In this document: piece by piece, positions 35,320 to 43,332 of the stretch
How positions within the stretch are numbered: the stretch's first letter is position 1
How the letters are laid out: each line of letters begins with the position of its first letter
Assembly: GCF_018687935.1 (NCBI RefSeq)
Contig: NZ_CP061308.1
Location: forward strand, 1,420,048 to 1,484,047
Length of the DNA: 64,000 nt
Direction: 5' to 3'
Source of the DNA: Polynucleobacter sp. JS-JIR-5-A7
GTDB lineage: Bacteria; Pseudomonadota; Gammaproteobacteria; Burkholderiales; Burkholderiaceae
The notes under the pieces: model-generated
Seen by the model: only the letters and a program-made list of their open reading frames with translations
The model's database searches: none
Told to the model about the DNA's origin: nothing
Program-made: the position numbers and the translations under genes

Positions 35320-36260
35320 CAGCTTGCCTTAAGATTAAAGCCTGCAGCACTGTACTGAAGAGTGGCACTTGCTCCAACGGGTAGAGTAAGTTTATTGGCT
35401 TGATGGCCAAATGGTAGATCAGTCAAAATAGGAATGGATTTTGCTAGGCGATGACGAATAGCCTCAACTGCACGCTCAAGCGTATAGCCTTTATCGTTGT
35501 CATATAAACGATATGCTGAGAAACCCCCTAGTAATACTGCTGCCTGATTACCCAGTACACCAGCATCCAATAACTGCATCAAGGTTCTTTCCAGCCGATA
35601 GGGATGCTCATTCACATCCTCTAAAAATAAAATACCGCCCTTGGTTTGGGTGCTTGATGGCAGGTAAGATGTTCCGATAAGACTGGCTAGCACCGTGAGA
35701 TTTCCACCCCACAGCATTCCAGTAATTGAACCTGAATCTACTTGCCCCAAGAATGCTTGAGATGCATTAATAGTGCAATCGAGTTTTCTTTCTTGTATGG
35801 CAGATAAGAAATGCTTCCACATGAATTCATCTGGAGGAATTGGCTTGCCATTCTCATCGATTCTGCCAAAGTCATAATTGAGCATAGGGCCAGATAAAGT
35901 AATCGCGCCCGTCTTAGCCAAGAGACCCAACTCAAAACTGGTGAAGTCGCTATGCCCACAAATCTGGAGCCCACCCTTCACTGCTTGAGCAATTGCATTC
36001 CATTGAATATCAGACAGCAAACGATGAATACCATAACCACCACGCATTGCCATCACAATTTGCTTCGTATCTAATGTGGCTAAGTGATTGAGCTCATTTA
36101 ATCGCTCGGCATCACTTCCAGCAAAACGCTCGTGTACACGATGAACACAATCAGGATTATGAATCGCCATACCCTGGCTTTTTAACCAAGCCATCCCCGC
36201 TAAGGGGCTCTTCTCATCCAGACTAGCGCCTGATGGAGCAACGAGATGGATGGAGTTCAA
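35316..36260 (-). CDS. ldcA: LD-carboxypeptidase family protein
   Basis: A 314-residue S66-family peptidase that trims the terminal D-Ala from recycled muropeptides in the cytoplasm. The catalytic Ser lies in GHSDFTS near residue 103; the Glu and His of the triad fit LFLEDVNEHPYRLE near 210 and the LPFGHQANKLTLPVG region near 285. The start is TTG at 36260, unusual but backed by an excellent AAGGAG site five bases upstream and by coupling to the tadA stop (TTGA overlap). No in-frame ATG fits the family's N-terminus better. Confidence 0.86.
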   Translation of the reverse strand: MNSIHLVAPSGASLDEKSPLAGMAWLKSQGMAIHNPDCVHRVHERFAGSDAERLNELNHLATLDTKQIVMAMRGGYGIHRLLSDIQWNAIAQAVKGGLQICGHSDFTSFELGLLAKTGAITLSGPMLNYDFGRIDENGKPIPPDEFMWKHFLSAIQERKLDCTINASQAFLGQVDSGSITGMLWGGNLTVLASLIGTSYLPSSTQTKGGILFLEDVNEHPYRLERTLMQLLDAGVLGNQAAVLLGGFSAYRLYDNDKGYTLERAVEAIRHRLAKSIPILTDLPFGHQANKLTLPVGASATLQYSAAGFNLKASW

Positions 36261-36715
36261 CGTCGCTCCTTAAAGAAGCTGCGCAGTAATTGACCACACT
36301 CTTCACTCATGACGCCACCCTCAACGCTGGTTTGATGATTAATTTCTTTTGAAGAGAATACATCCAAAACACTTCCAGCGGCACCTGTTTTAGGATCTAG
36401 TGCGCCAAAGACAAGCCGCTCTACCCTGGCATGCAGGATGGCGCCTGAGCACATTGCACAAGGCTCTAGGGTTACATATAGGGTAGTGCCTGGAAGGCGA
36501 TAATTTGCTTCTACCCTTGCCGCTTCTCTCAGAGCCAGCATCTCGGCATGCGCACTAGGATCATGATGCGAGATAGGTTGATTAAATCCCCTAGAAATGA
36601 CCTTACCGTCGCGTACTAAAACTGCACCAACCGGCACCTCATTTGCAGTAGCAGCTAATTGAGCTTGCTCAATCGCTTGCTCCATAAACTGATGATCAAG
36701 TTCAGCTTGATTCAT
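36257..36715 (-). CDS. tadA: tRNA-specific adenosine deaminase TadA
   Basis: A 152-residue zinc deaminase converting the wobble adenosine 34 of tRNA-Arg to inosine. Zinc and proton-shuttle motifs are present: HAEMLALREA (His-Ala-Glu) near residue 56 and PCAMCSGAILHARV (PC-x2-C) near residue 85. Length is standard for TadA. It starts one base after the queD stop codon and overlaps ldcA, so queD, tadA and ldcA are probably one transcript. Confidence 0.92.
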   Translation of the reverse strand: MNQAELDHQFMEQAIEQAQLAATANEVPVGAVLVRDGKVISRGFNQPISHHDPSAHAEMLALREAARVEANYRLPGTTLYVTLEPCAMCSGAILHARVERLVFGALDPKTGAAGSVLDVFSSKEINHQTSVEGGVMSEECGQLLRSFFKERR

Positions 36716-37180
36716 TTAAGTAGGGTGAACGTCAGCCCAACAATTTGGAGTTTCATATAGACGAATTGCTGAGAGCTCAAGACGACCACTAAATGCTTTA
36801 GCAAAGACAGGCTGCAAAATAGCGAATGCAGCATTTGCCAGATTCTCGACAGTAGGAACATGCTCCATGATGACGGTTTTATGATTTGGCAATGTCGCCA
36901 AGAATGCCACCAAACCTTGATCTTCTTTAGCCACTAAAAATGCATGATCCCATGGTTCAACAACATGTTCATTGGTGAGCTTTTTGATATCACCAAAATC
37001 TAAGACCATGCCATCATCGGCTTTGCCAGGATGATCTGCTACCTCACCAGTCAAGGTCACCTCGATTGCATAGCGATGCCCATGCAAATGCTTGCATTGC
37101 CCATCATGATTTGGAATGCGATGACCTGAGTCAAACTCAAGACGGCGGGTAATGGAGATAGCAGCTTGTTTACTAGTCAT
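36716..37180 (-). CDS. queD: 6-carboxytetrahydropterin synthase QueD
   Basis: A 154-residue pterin synthase in the queuosine pathway, converting dihydroneopterin triphosphate to 6-carboxytetrahydropterin. The zinc-binding histidines are visible in FDSGHRIP and CKHLHGHRY, where the Cys is the catalytic residue; DHAFLV and the later Glu complete the site. The ATG at 37180 is used because the longer frame overlaps queE with no conserved residues. It follows queE with a 31-base gap. Confidence 0.9.
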   Translation of the reverse strand: MTSKQAAISITRRLEFDSGHRIPNHDGQCKHLHGHRYAIEVTLTGEVADHPGKADDGMVLDFGDIKKLTNEHVVEPWDHAFLVAKEDQGLVAFLATLPNHKTVIMEHVPTVENLANAAFAILQPVFAKAFSGRLELSAIRLYETPNCWADVHPT

Positions 37181-37211
37181 TTGGTACTTTAAAGAATTGG
37201 GCGCAGCCCTT

Positions 37212-37865
37212 TTATCGGATTCCAATCAGTTTATGCGATTGAATACTCAGTCTCCACAAGGGACGTTTTTGGCACAAACCCACTGCCAGCTCTGTATTGC
37301 TTTTCAGGTTTGGTCCATCCATGGGTTGCAAGAAGCGATTGCGGTAGTCCATCTTCTCAAAACGGGCCATTAGATTTTCTACAGAATCATGTCCAGCTTG
37401 CGGAACCACCAACTTGAGTTCGTTTGCCTGCAACACAATCAGATCAGACCCTGCCTTTGGACTAACACAAACCCAGTCAACTCCTTTTGGAACCTTGATG
37501 GTGCCGTTGGTTTCAATCGCCACCTCAAAACCTTTTTGATGAAGCACGGTGATGAGCTCTTCATCTAACTGCAAGAGTGGTTCACCACCAGTAAACACTA
37601 CATAACGTTGCTGCGGGCCTGCCGAAGTACTTCTCCAAGCAGTCTCTATATCCTTTGCTAAATTATTGGCAGTCTCAAATTTTCCACCACCAACACCATC
37701 ACTACCGACAAAATCGGTATCGCAAAATTGACAGACTGCTGAAGCACGATCCTCTTCACGACCACTCCATAGATTGCACCCGGCAAAACGGCAAAAAATA
37801 GCAGCACGTCCAGCGTGAGCGCCCTCACCTTGTAAGGTTGGAAATAGTTCTTTAACGGTATACAT
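37212..37865 (-). CDS. queE: 7-carboxy-7-deazaguanine synthase QueE
   Basis: A 217-residue radical SAM enzyme making the deazapurine core of queuosine. The cluster-binding cysteines follow the proteobacterial variant C-x14-C-x2-C: FAGC, then SAVCQFCD near residues 32-50. The N-terminus MYTVKELFPTLQGEGAHAG is a family hallmark, and FTGGEPLLQ near residue 91 supplies the SAM-binding GGE. It is upstream of queD and in the same orientation. Confidence 0.92.
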   Translation of the reverse strand: MYTVKELFPTLQGEGAHAGRAAIFCRFAGCNLWSGREEDRASAVCQFCDTDFVGSDGVGGGKFETANNLAKDIETAWRSTSAGPQQRYVVFTGGEPLLQLDEELITVLHQKGFEVAIETNGTIKVPKGVDWVCVSPKAGSDLIVLQANELKLVVPQAGHDSVENLMARFEKMDYRNRFLQPMDGPNLKSNTELAVGLCQKRPLWRLSIQSHKLIGIR

Positions 37866-37892
37866 AGCAATATGCTATTTTAAGCGCTTTGC

Positions 37893-38621
37893 TTACTTCC
37901 AGGAGACCAGCTCCCATTGCCAATAGTCTTCCCAATAGGCGTTTGACCAGAACACTCCGGGCGTAATATAGCGCCCACTGCCCCTACGGATCACCCAGCG
38001 CCCGATTTCTGGAGAGAACCAAACATCTTCCTCGCGGATATTTTGAACTCTAAAGAGGTCATTACTCTCAAAATAAGGTATCTCATTGTGGAGGTGAAGG
38101 GTCAGAAACTTTCCTGCTGGAGACTGGATTTGCTCCCAAGCAAGTGCCGACATATTGAGTCCCCAGTAATAACTTCCATCTGGATAAGTGGGAACTTGAT
38201 AGTGGGTTTTATAAAACCGATGCCAGCCCACCTGAAGTTGTTCAGGCCAAAGAGGAATTGCCTGCTGAAATTTTTGTGGAGGGCTCCAATGCGGATCCTG
38301 CAAGACAAAGCCCCAGGGCGCTTGGATTTCATCGGGCAATGGACCCGACTTAACTCCCGAGCGTGTAATACGAATTTCACTACCTACCGAGACAACTCTT
38401 TCGGTGACGGTATCAATGATTTCTTGGTTAAATACATTACGGACTTGGTAAACCCATTCTTGCCCTACCTTGGGCGCCCGAACGATTGGCGTTGGTATGG
38501 GTTGACCTACATTGACACCTTGAGGAAATGGCTGCGAAGAAATGCACCCTAGCAAAAAAATTGGCAGGGCTACTAAAAAGAATCTGCGCCAGTGTTTTAC
38601 TTGTATGAAGTGAGTTGCCAT
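37893..38621 (-). CDS. Lipoprotein, first of a tandem paralogous pair (unknown function)
   Basis: A 242-residue protein with a lipoprotein signal (LPIFLLGCISSQP). The mature part shares the pattern of the neighbour at 38597: I(V)RAPKVGQEWVYQVRNVFN, a DEIQAPWG segment, DPHWSPP, and PEIGRWVIRRGSGRY. Aromatic residues, mainly Trp and Tyr, are frequent. I do not recognise a named family. Its start lies inside the end of the upstream paralogue (25-base overlap), so the two are translated together. Confidence 0.68.
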   Translation of the reverse strand: MATHFIQVKHWRRFFLVALPIFLLGCISSQPFPQGVNVGQPIPTPIVRAPKVGQEWVYQVRNVFNQEIIDTVTERVVSVGSEIRITRSGVKSGPLPDEIQAPWGFVLQDPHWSPPQKFQQAIPLWPEQLQVGWHRFYKTHYQVPTYPDGSYYWGLNMSALAWEQIQSPAGKFLTLHLHNEIPYFESNDLFRVQNIREEDVWFSPEIGRWVIRRGSGRYITPGVFWSNAYWEDYWQWELVSWK

Positions 38622-39298
38622 TGAAGACTATCTTCCAAATTAGGCATGCCTAACTGACCCTGAATCATATAAGAGCCAGAGGATTCGCGGGCAACCCAAC
38701 GACCAATACTGGGAGCAAACCAGACAGTTTCTTTACGGATGCAATTGACTTTGTTGTCATCATCGCTCACATAATTAATCAGATTTTGGTAACGCAAAGT
38801 CAGAAAAATGCCTGCAGGTACAGTCATTTGTTCCCAACCGTGGGCGCTCATATATTCTTGCCAGCCATAAGCATTATCTGGGTAGCCTGCCAAGCTATAT
38901 TTGGTAATCAATTGCTTACTCCAGCTTGAAGCTAACTCTTGAGGCCATAAAGGGATGGCTGGGTTAAAGCTAATGACCCTAGACCAATGCGGATCTCGAA
39001 TCACTGTACCCCAAGGTCCTTGAATTTCATTGGGTAGTTTTTCGCCGCTTTCGTTCGATCGATCAACCACAATCGTTGAACCAATGCTGGCTACACGCTC
39101 AGTAATCAGCCCTAAATTTTTACCGTCAAATACATTGCGTTTAACGTAGGTCCATTCCTGGCCAACTTGGGGCGCACGAATAGCGGGTGCCGGGTTAGGC
39201 TGCGCAACTGGAATGCCACGCTCATATGAAAGCGGGACGCCACAAGCTACCGGCGCTAACGCAGCCGATGTGATGAATGTGCGACGAGATAAATTCAT
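38597..39298 (-). CDS. Exported protein, second of the tandem paralogous pair (unknown function)
   Basis: A 233-residue exported protein. The N-terminus MNLSRRTFITSAALAPVACG combines a twin-arginine-like SRRTF motif with a possible lipobox (APVAC), so export is likely by Tat or Sec. The mature part is clearly related to the next gene: APQVGQEWTYVKRNVFDG, LPNEIQGPWGTVIRDPHWS and SIGRWVARESSGSY. The pair arose by tandem duplication with substantial divergence. Function unknown; perhaps envelope-located. Confidence 0.68.
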   Translation of the reverse strand: MNLSRRTFITSAALAPVACGVPLSYERGIPVAQPNPAPAIRAPQVGQEWTYVKRNVFDGKNLGLITERVASIGSTIVVDRSNESGEKLPNEIQGPWGTVIRDPHWSRVISFNPAIPLWPQELASSWSKQLITKYSLAGYPDNAYGWQEYMSAHGWEQMTVPAGIFLTLRYQNLINYVSDDDNKVNCIRKETVWFAPSIGRWVARESSGSYMIQGQLGMPNLEDSLQWQLTSYK

Positions 39299-39326
39299 AT
39301 ACTCTCCTAATCAATATTTATTATGA

Positions 39327-40124
39327 CTATACCCCAAGCAAACTGAGCTCTTCAGCAGTAAATCCTGCTTGCTTACGAGCCTCGAAATTAAATGGCCCCC
39401 GTAATTTGGGTGCGGAATATTTTTTTGCTAGATCTCTATAGGCGGTAATTGGCGAGAGATTGTCTTTCTCGCATAAGAAATTGAACCAATGATTACCAAT
39501 GGCAACATGACCGATTTCATCTCGGAGAATGATCTCTAGAATATCTACTGCGCCGAGCTCTTTAATTTGCTTGAAACGATCTCGAATCATGGGTACGGCA
39601 TCTAGGCCCCTAGCTTCCATGGTGCGCGGAACAAGCGCCATCCGAGCAATGACTGAGTCTTGTGTTCTCTCTACCATTTCCCACAAACTATTGTGTGCAG
39701 AAAAATCACCATAAGAAAATCCAAAGGATTGGATATATTCGTTCACTAGTGTGAAGTGGTAAGCCTCTTCTTTGGCAACTCTGAGCCAATCTTCATAGTA
39801 TTGCTGAGGCATGTTAGGAAAACGCCAAATCGCGTCTAAGGCAAGATTAATCGCATTAAATTCGATATGGGCTAGTGAATGCAATAAAGCCACCCTTCCC
39901 TCGACGCTATCCATTTTTCTTTTGGGAACCTGAAGAGGTGGAATCAATTCAGGCCGTTGTGGGCGCCCAGGCAAAGCCAGATCTTGACTATTCAATAGTG
40001 CAGCAGGATTTATGTCGACGAGTTGCTTGTGATATTCGTCAAATAATTGAAAAACTCGGCTTGCCTTTATTTGCGCATCGGTAATGGCCAGTATTTCAAG
40101 AGTGGCTTGGCGTAACTCAGTCAT
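39327..40124 (-). CDS. DUF455 ferritin-like protein
   Basis: A 265-residue protein of the DUF455 family with a ferritin-like four-helix pattern. Metal-ligand-type residues occur in SLAHIEFNAINLALDA (Glu, His), RVAKEEAYHFTLVNEY (Glu-Glu-x2-His), MEARGLDA, and RDEIGHVAIGNHWF (Glu, His). These would hold a di-iron or similar centre. No biological role is firmly known. It is 29 bases downstream of no gene on its own strand and starts next to a 147-base gap. Confidence 0.8.
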   Translation of the reverse strand: MTELRQATLEILAITDAQIKASRVFQLFDEYHKQLVDINPAALLNSQDLALPGRPQRPELIPPLQVPKRKMDSVEGRVALLHSLAHIEFNAINLALDAIWRFPNMPQQYYEDWLRVAKEEAYHFTLVNEYIQSFGFSYGDFSAHNSLWEMVERTQDSVIARMALVPRTMEARGLDAVPMIRDRFKQIKELGAVDILEIILRDEIGHVAIGNHWFNFLCEKDNLSPITAYRDLAKKYSAPKLRGPFNFEARKQAGFTAEELSLLGV

Positions 40125-40271
40125 TTATCAACAATATATAGGGTTCTCAAAGCCTACAAGAAAGATTGCATCGTCATATTTTCCACGATGAAAACTCATT
40201 GCCATTATAGGAACAGGTCTTGTATGATCAACAGAGTCTAGAACAAACGCTATTGCTTAGGGATCGATGAA

Positions 40272-40421
40272 ATGTCCAGAGATAAATTGGGATTGTTTGC
40301 ATTTGGCTTAGTACTAATAGGCTTTGTGGTGTTTGTAAAAACCGGCTCCTTTTTTCTCTTTTCCATAGGCATCGTATCTGTCGCCCTGTTAGTGTTTTCA
40401 AAAAGCAAATTCATTAAATAG
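40272..40421 (+). CDS. Tiny membrane protein (49 residues)
   Basis: An open reading frame of 50 codons with a Lys-flanked double hydrophobic hairpin: LGLFAFGLVLIGFVVFVKTG, then FFLFSIGIVSVALLVFSKS. The TAG stop is followed at once by the ATG of the next small gene, which supports both being real. No ribosome binding site better than weak GATGAAA is seen. I do not recognise a family. Two hydrophobic segments and positive flanks are the only visible features. Confidence 0.5.
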   Translation: MSRDKLGLFAFGLVLIGFVVFVKTGSFFLFSIGIVSVALLVFSKSKFIK

Positions 40422-40607
40422 ATGACTGGTGAAAAACTAGAGCTAATCTTTGAGTTTGGTGTGATATTGATCTCACCCATCATCTATCATCTCTACCTTT
40501 TGAAATACAAAAAAATTGCGCGAGAAATTGTTTTTAAGGATATCAAGATTTACTTGTTCCTTTACATTCTGATTGCCATCACCGGCTTATTCGCTCTATT
40601 GAGATAG
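40422..40607 (+). CDS. Small membrane protein (61 residues)
   Basis: A 61-residue protein with two predicted helices (LIFEFGVILISPIIYHLYLL and IYLFLYILIAITGLFALLR) separated by a basic loop with KYKKIAREIVFK. It starts one base after the stop codon of the preceding tiny gene, indicating coupling. It is convergent with the alternative oxidase gene, 31 bases away. Function unknown. Confidence 0.5.
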   Translation: MTGEKLELIFEFGVILISPIIYHLYLLKYKKIAREIVFKDIKIYLFLYILIAITGLFALLR

Positions 40608-40638
40608 CCCAATCATGAAGGCTGAGTTGGCTTAAATC

Positions 40639-41238
40639 CTAACGGTCGTATTCGCTAGCAAACTCATGATTCACGTCGCGATGCTTTGCCTCATCCTCTC
40701 GGACTGCAATCACCACATCACGCAATGTAGCGTCTGCAGATAAGTTCCAATAATCAATGGCAATTTTTGGCGCAGGGATATTAGGTAAGCTTCCATTATC
40801 AATTTCACGTAAATATTCTGTATAGGAATAAACCGCTTCTTCTTCAAAATATCCAACAATACGATGAGCTGTTCTTGGAAAAAAAACGTAGATAACAAAA
40901 AACATATTCCAAAATACTGCTTGCGCAGTCAGGACTAAAAAGCGCTCAAAGGCATTTGGCTTAGCAATCTCAATGAAAGTCATTAAGTGCATTCTTTCAT
41001 TTTCCGCTTCATCCAACAAAGTACGAATCTTGGGACCATATCCTGTTTTCATCTTGCGCAAACTGGTCAGATGCGTCCACATCCCAGAAACCATGCCAGG
41101 AACGCCTGCAACGGTCTCAAGAACGACTGCGCGGTGACCATATCTTTTTTGGAAAAAAGTATCTGCAAAAAAACGCATACTTTTTGTAAAGAAAAGGGCC
41201 ACCCGGTCGGAGAAATTAATAGGTTGGTAGTGACTCAT
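40639..41238 (-). CDS. aox: Alternative oxidase (AOX)
   Basis: A 199-residue membrane-associated di-iron quinol oxidase reducing O2 to water without proton pumping. All four ligand motifs are visible: LETVAGVPGMV near residue 41, NERMHLMTF near 80, EEEAVYSYTEYL near 131, and REDEAKHRDVNH near 180. It is shorter than plant AOX because mitochondrial targeting and N-terminal parts are absent, as in other bacterial versions. It lies 62 bases after the type II NADH dehydrogenase gene, giving a complete non-coupled NADH-quinol-O2 route. Confidence 0.92.
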   Translation of the reverse strand: MSHYQPINFSDRVALFFTKSMRFFADTFFQKRYGHRAVVLETVAGVPGMVSGMWTHLTSLRKMKTGYGPKIRTLLDEAENERMHLMTFIEIAKPNAFERFLVLTAQAVFWNMFFVIYVFFPRTAHRIVGYFEEEAVYSYTEYLREIDNGSLPNIPAPKIAIDYWNLSADATLRDVVIAVREDEAKHRDVNHEFASEYDR

Positions 41239-41300
41239 TTGATACTCTTAAGCTTGTTATTTGTATAAATATTACTCGCTTAAGTAAATATCTGCTTGGC

Positions 41301-42638
41301 TCAGTGAAGCTTGACGATAGAATGCGTTCTACGGTGGATTAAACGGCTGATCGTGTCTAAAGCCACCTTAACCCAGCCATGCAGGGCCAGTTGATGAAGT
41401 TTGTATAGGCTGATGTACATCAGCTTTGCAAACAAACCTTCCACCATCAGACTACCGCCAATCAAACCTCCCATCATGCTGCCCACACTACTGTATTCGC
41501 CCAAGGATACGAGCGAGCCAAAATCGCGATATTGATAAGGTCGCAGCGGCTTGCCGTCCATGATTTGATTGATTTGGGAAAAGAGATGTGAGGCTTGTTG
41601 ATGGGCTGCCTGAGCTCTAGGAGGAACAATGCCGCCCTTGCCATTATTCGCCTCTGGCCATGGACATGCAGCACAGTCTCCCATTGCAAAAATATGAGGG
41701 TCAAGGGTAGTTTGTAAGGTTGGTAATACCAACAGTTGATTAGCACGATTACTTTCTAAGCCGCCAATCCCATTCAAAAAGTCTGGCGCCTTAACCCCAG
41801 CCGCCCACACAATTAATTCAGCTGGAATTTCTACGCCACTAGATAAACATACTCGATCAGACTGGATTTCTTTTACCTTAGCATTAGTCATGACTTCAAC
41901 GCCAAGATCGGTGAGTAATTTTTCAGCCGCGCTGGAGATTCTTGCAGAGAGTGCAGGCAATATCTTAGGAGCAGCCTCAATCAAAATGACTTTGAGATCT
42001 TTCTCGGGATCCACGCGATCCATGCCAAAAGAAATAATCGCACGCGTAGTGCGATGTAATTCTGCGGCTAACTCTACTCCAGTAGCACCAGCCCCAATAA
42101 TGACAACCTGTAATTGATGGGCTTCCAAAGGCTTGGTTTGAGCTTGCGCCCTAAGACAAGCATTGATCAAACGTAAGTGAAAGCGCTTTGCATCTACAAG
42201 AGACTCAAGCCTTTGAGCATATTGTTCAACGCCCGGGGTACCAAAATCATTCGTTAAGCTACCAATAGAAATAATTAGGGTGTCGTATTGAATCGTTTGC
42301 TGAGGCGTAATCAATACACCCGCGTCATCATAAAAAGGGGCCACCTGAATTTGTCGGTTGACTCTATCTATACCGGTTAACTCACCTAAGCGAAAACTAA
42401 AATGATGCCAGTGTGCTTGCGCAATGTAGTCTAGCTCTTGATCGGCAAGATCCATAGAGCCTGCAGCAACCTCATGCAGTTTTGGCTTCCATAGATGGGT
42501 ACGATTCTTATCCACCAAAATAACGGATACTTTTTTAGAGCCACTGTTACGGGAGCGAAAACGATCGCCGAGTTTGGTTGCGAGCTCTAGACCGCCAGCA
42601 CCACCTCCCACAATCACGATTCGATGTTCTTTAGTCAT
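41301..42638 (-). CDS. ndh: Type II NADH:quinone oxidoreductase (NDH-2)
   Basis: A 445-residue flavoprotein with two dinucleotide folds: FAD-binding VGGGAGGLELATKLGDR near the N-terminus and NAD-binding VVIIGAGATGVELAAELHR near residue 175. The motif FAMGDCAACP near residue 320 is the usual FAD contact. The C-terminal amphipathic part would associate with the membrane. It oxidises NADH and reduces quinone without pumping protons. Its position in series with hemA, dxs, tspO and aox suggests a role in redox balance of phototrophic cells. Confidence 0.86.
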   Translation of the reverse strand: MTKEHRIVIVGGGAGGLELATKLGDRFRSRNSGSKKVSVILVDKNRTHLWKPKLHEVAAGSMDLADQELDYIAQAHWHHFSFRLGELTGIDRVNRQIQVAPFYDDAGVLITPQQTIQYDTLIISIGSLTNDFGTPGVEQYAQRLESLVDAKRFHLRLINACLRAQAQTKPLEAHQLQVVIIGAGATGVELAAELHRTTRAIISFGMDRVDPEKDLKVILIEAAPKILPALSARISSAAEKLLTDLGVEVMTNAKVKEIQSDRVCLSSGVEIPAELIVWAAGVKAPDFLNGIGGLESNRANQLLVLPTLQTTLDPHIFAMGDCAACPWPEANNGKGGIVPPRAQAAHQQASHLFSQINQIMDGKPLRPYQYRDFGSLVSLGEYSSVGSMMGGLIGGSLMVEGLFAKLMYISLYKLHQLALHGWVKVALDTISRLIHRRTHSIVKLH

Positions 42639-42680
42639 GGACTTCTCTTAATTTGTTTTACCTGCATCCCAGTCGCACTT

Positions 42681-43154
42681 TTAGGCAAAGGGGCCATTCA
42701 GTCGAACTGTATCCCAATTTAAAACAATCGCAATACTGACCCATACTAAATACGGCAAGATATATAAGCTATATTTAGTAGAAATTTTTCTGATTGTCAG
42801 AAAAATAGCTAGCACTGAAAGCCATAAAAACACGGCTTCATATAAAGACCAATCAGGTCTTTGAAAACGAAAATACAAAATGCTCCACAGTAAATTCAGA
42901 AGTGCATTGAGCCAAAAGAAAATATTCAGGCGACTGAGAATCAAAGTATCCGAGGTCAAGTGTTTTACCCCTACCCAAGCGATACCTGAAAGAATAAAAA
43001 TAGTAGACCAAATGGGACCAAATAAAAAATCAGGGGGTTTCCAAAAAGGCTCTTTTAAAGCGTGGTACCAAGGCCCCAAATCCGTTGCCAAGCCGCCCAG
43101 AATCGCTATGGATAGGCCCCACACAAATGGCACGACCATTTTCTTATTCAACAT
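42681..43154 (-). CDS. tspO: TspO/MBR family tryptophan-rich sensory protein
   Basis: A 157-residue five-helix outer- or inner-membrane protein. The N-terminal segment GGLATDLGPWYHALKEPFWK, the motif WKPPDFLFGPIWSTIFILSG and the C-terminal LPYLVWVSIAIVLNWDTVRL match the family. TspO binds porphyrins and, in Rhodobacter, represses photosynthesis genes in response to oxygen; that role is established there and inferred here. It follows hemA-dxs and a tiny gene, fitting a porphyrin-linked function. Confidence 0.9.
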   Translation of the reverse strand: MLNKKMVVPFVWGLSIAILGGLATDLGPWYHALKEPFWKPPDFLFGPIWSTIFILSGIAWVGVKHLTSDTLILSRLNIFFWLNALLNLLWSILYFRFQRPDWSLYEAVFLWLSVLAIFLTIRKISTKYSLYILPYLVWVSIAIVLNWDTVRLNGPFA

Positions 43155-43180
43155 GGGTTAATCAGCCTTTGGTTCAGTAT

Positions 43181-43321
43181 TTAAGCGTAATAGTTGATTA
43201 AGAAAAAAATCAGAATGAAAAGATTCAGAGTACCAAAGATGATGGCAACAGGTTTACCAATGTATTGCCACTTTTGTTCTTTTGATAAACCTTGAGTGTC
43301 TTTTTTTTCTTTCTTAAACAT
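43181..43321 (-). CDS. Tiny membrane protein between dxs and tspO (46 residues)
   Basis: A 46-residue reading frame, too short for default annotation. The N-terminus is very basic (MFKKEKKDTQGLSKEQKW), followed by one long hydrophobic helix IGKPVAIIFGTLNLFILIFF and LINYYA. It lies 11 bases after dxs and 26 before tspO, so it is very probably part of the transcript. One helix with a basic cytoplasmic end suggests a single-pass protein; the function is unknown. Confidence 0.6.
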   Translation of the reverse strand: MFKKEKKDTQGLSKEQKWQYIGKPVAIIFGTLNLFILIFFLINYYA

Positions 43322-43332
43322 GAAATAGATCG

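Noticed and set aside
40250..40483. Minus-strand frame of 77 codons
   Set aside because: It covers two well-structured plus-strand membrane frames and is polar with no recognisable features, so it is a shadow frame.
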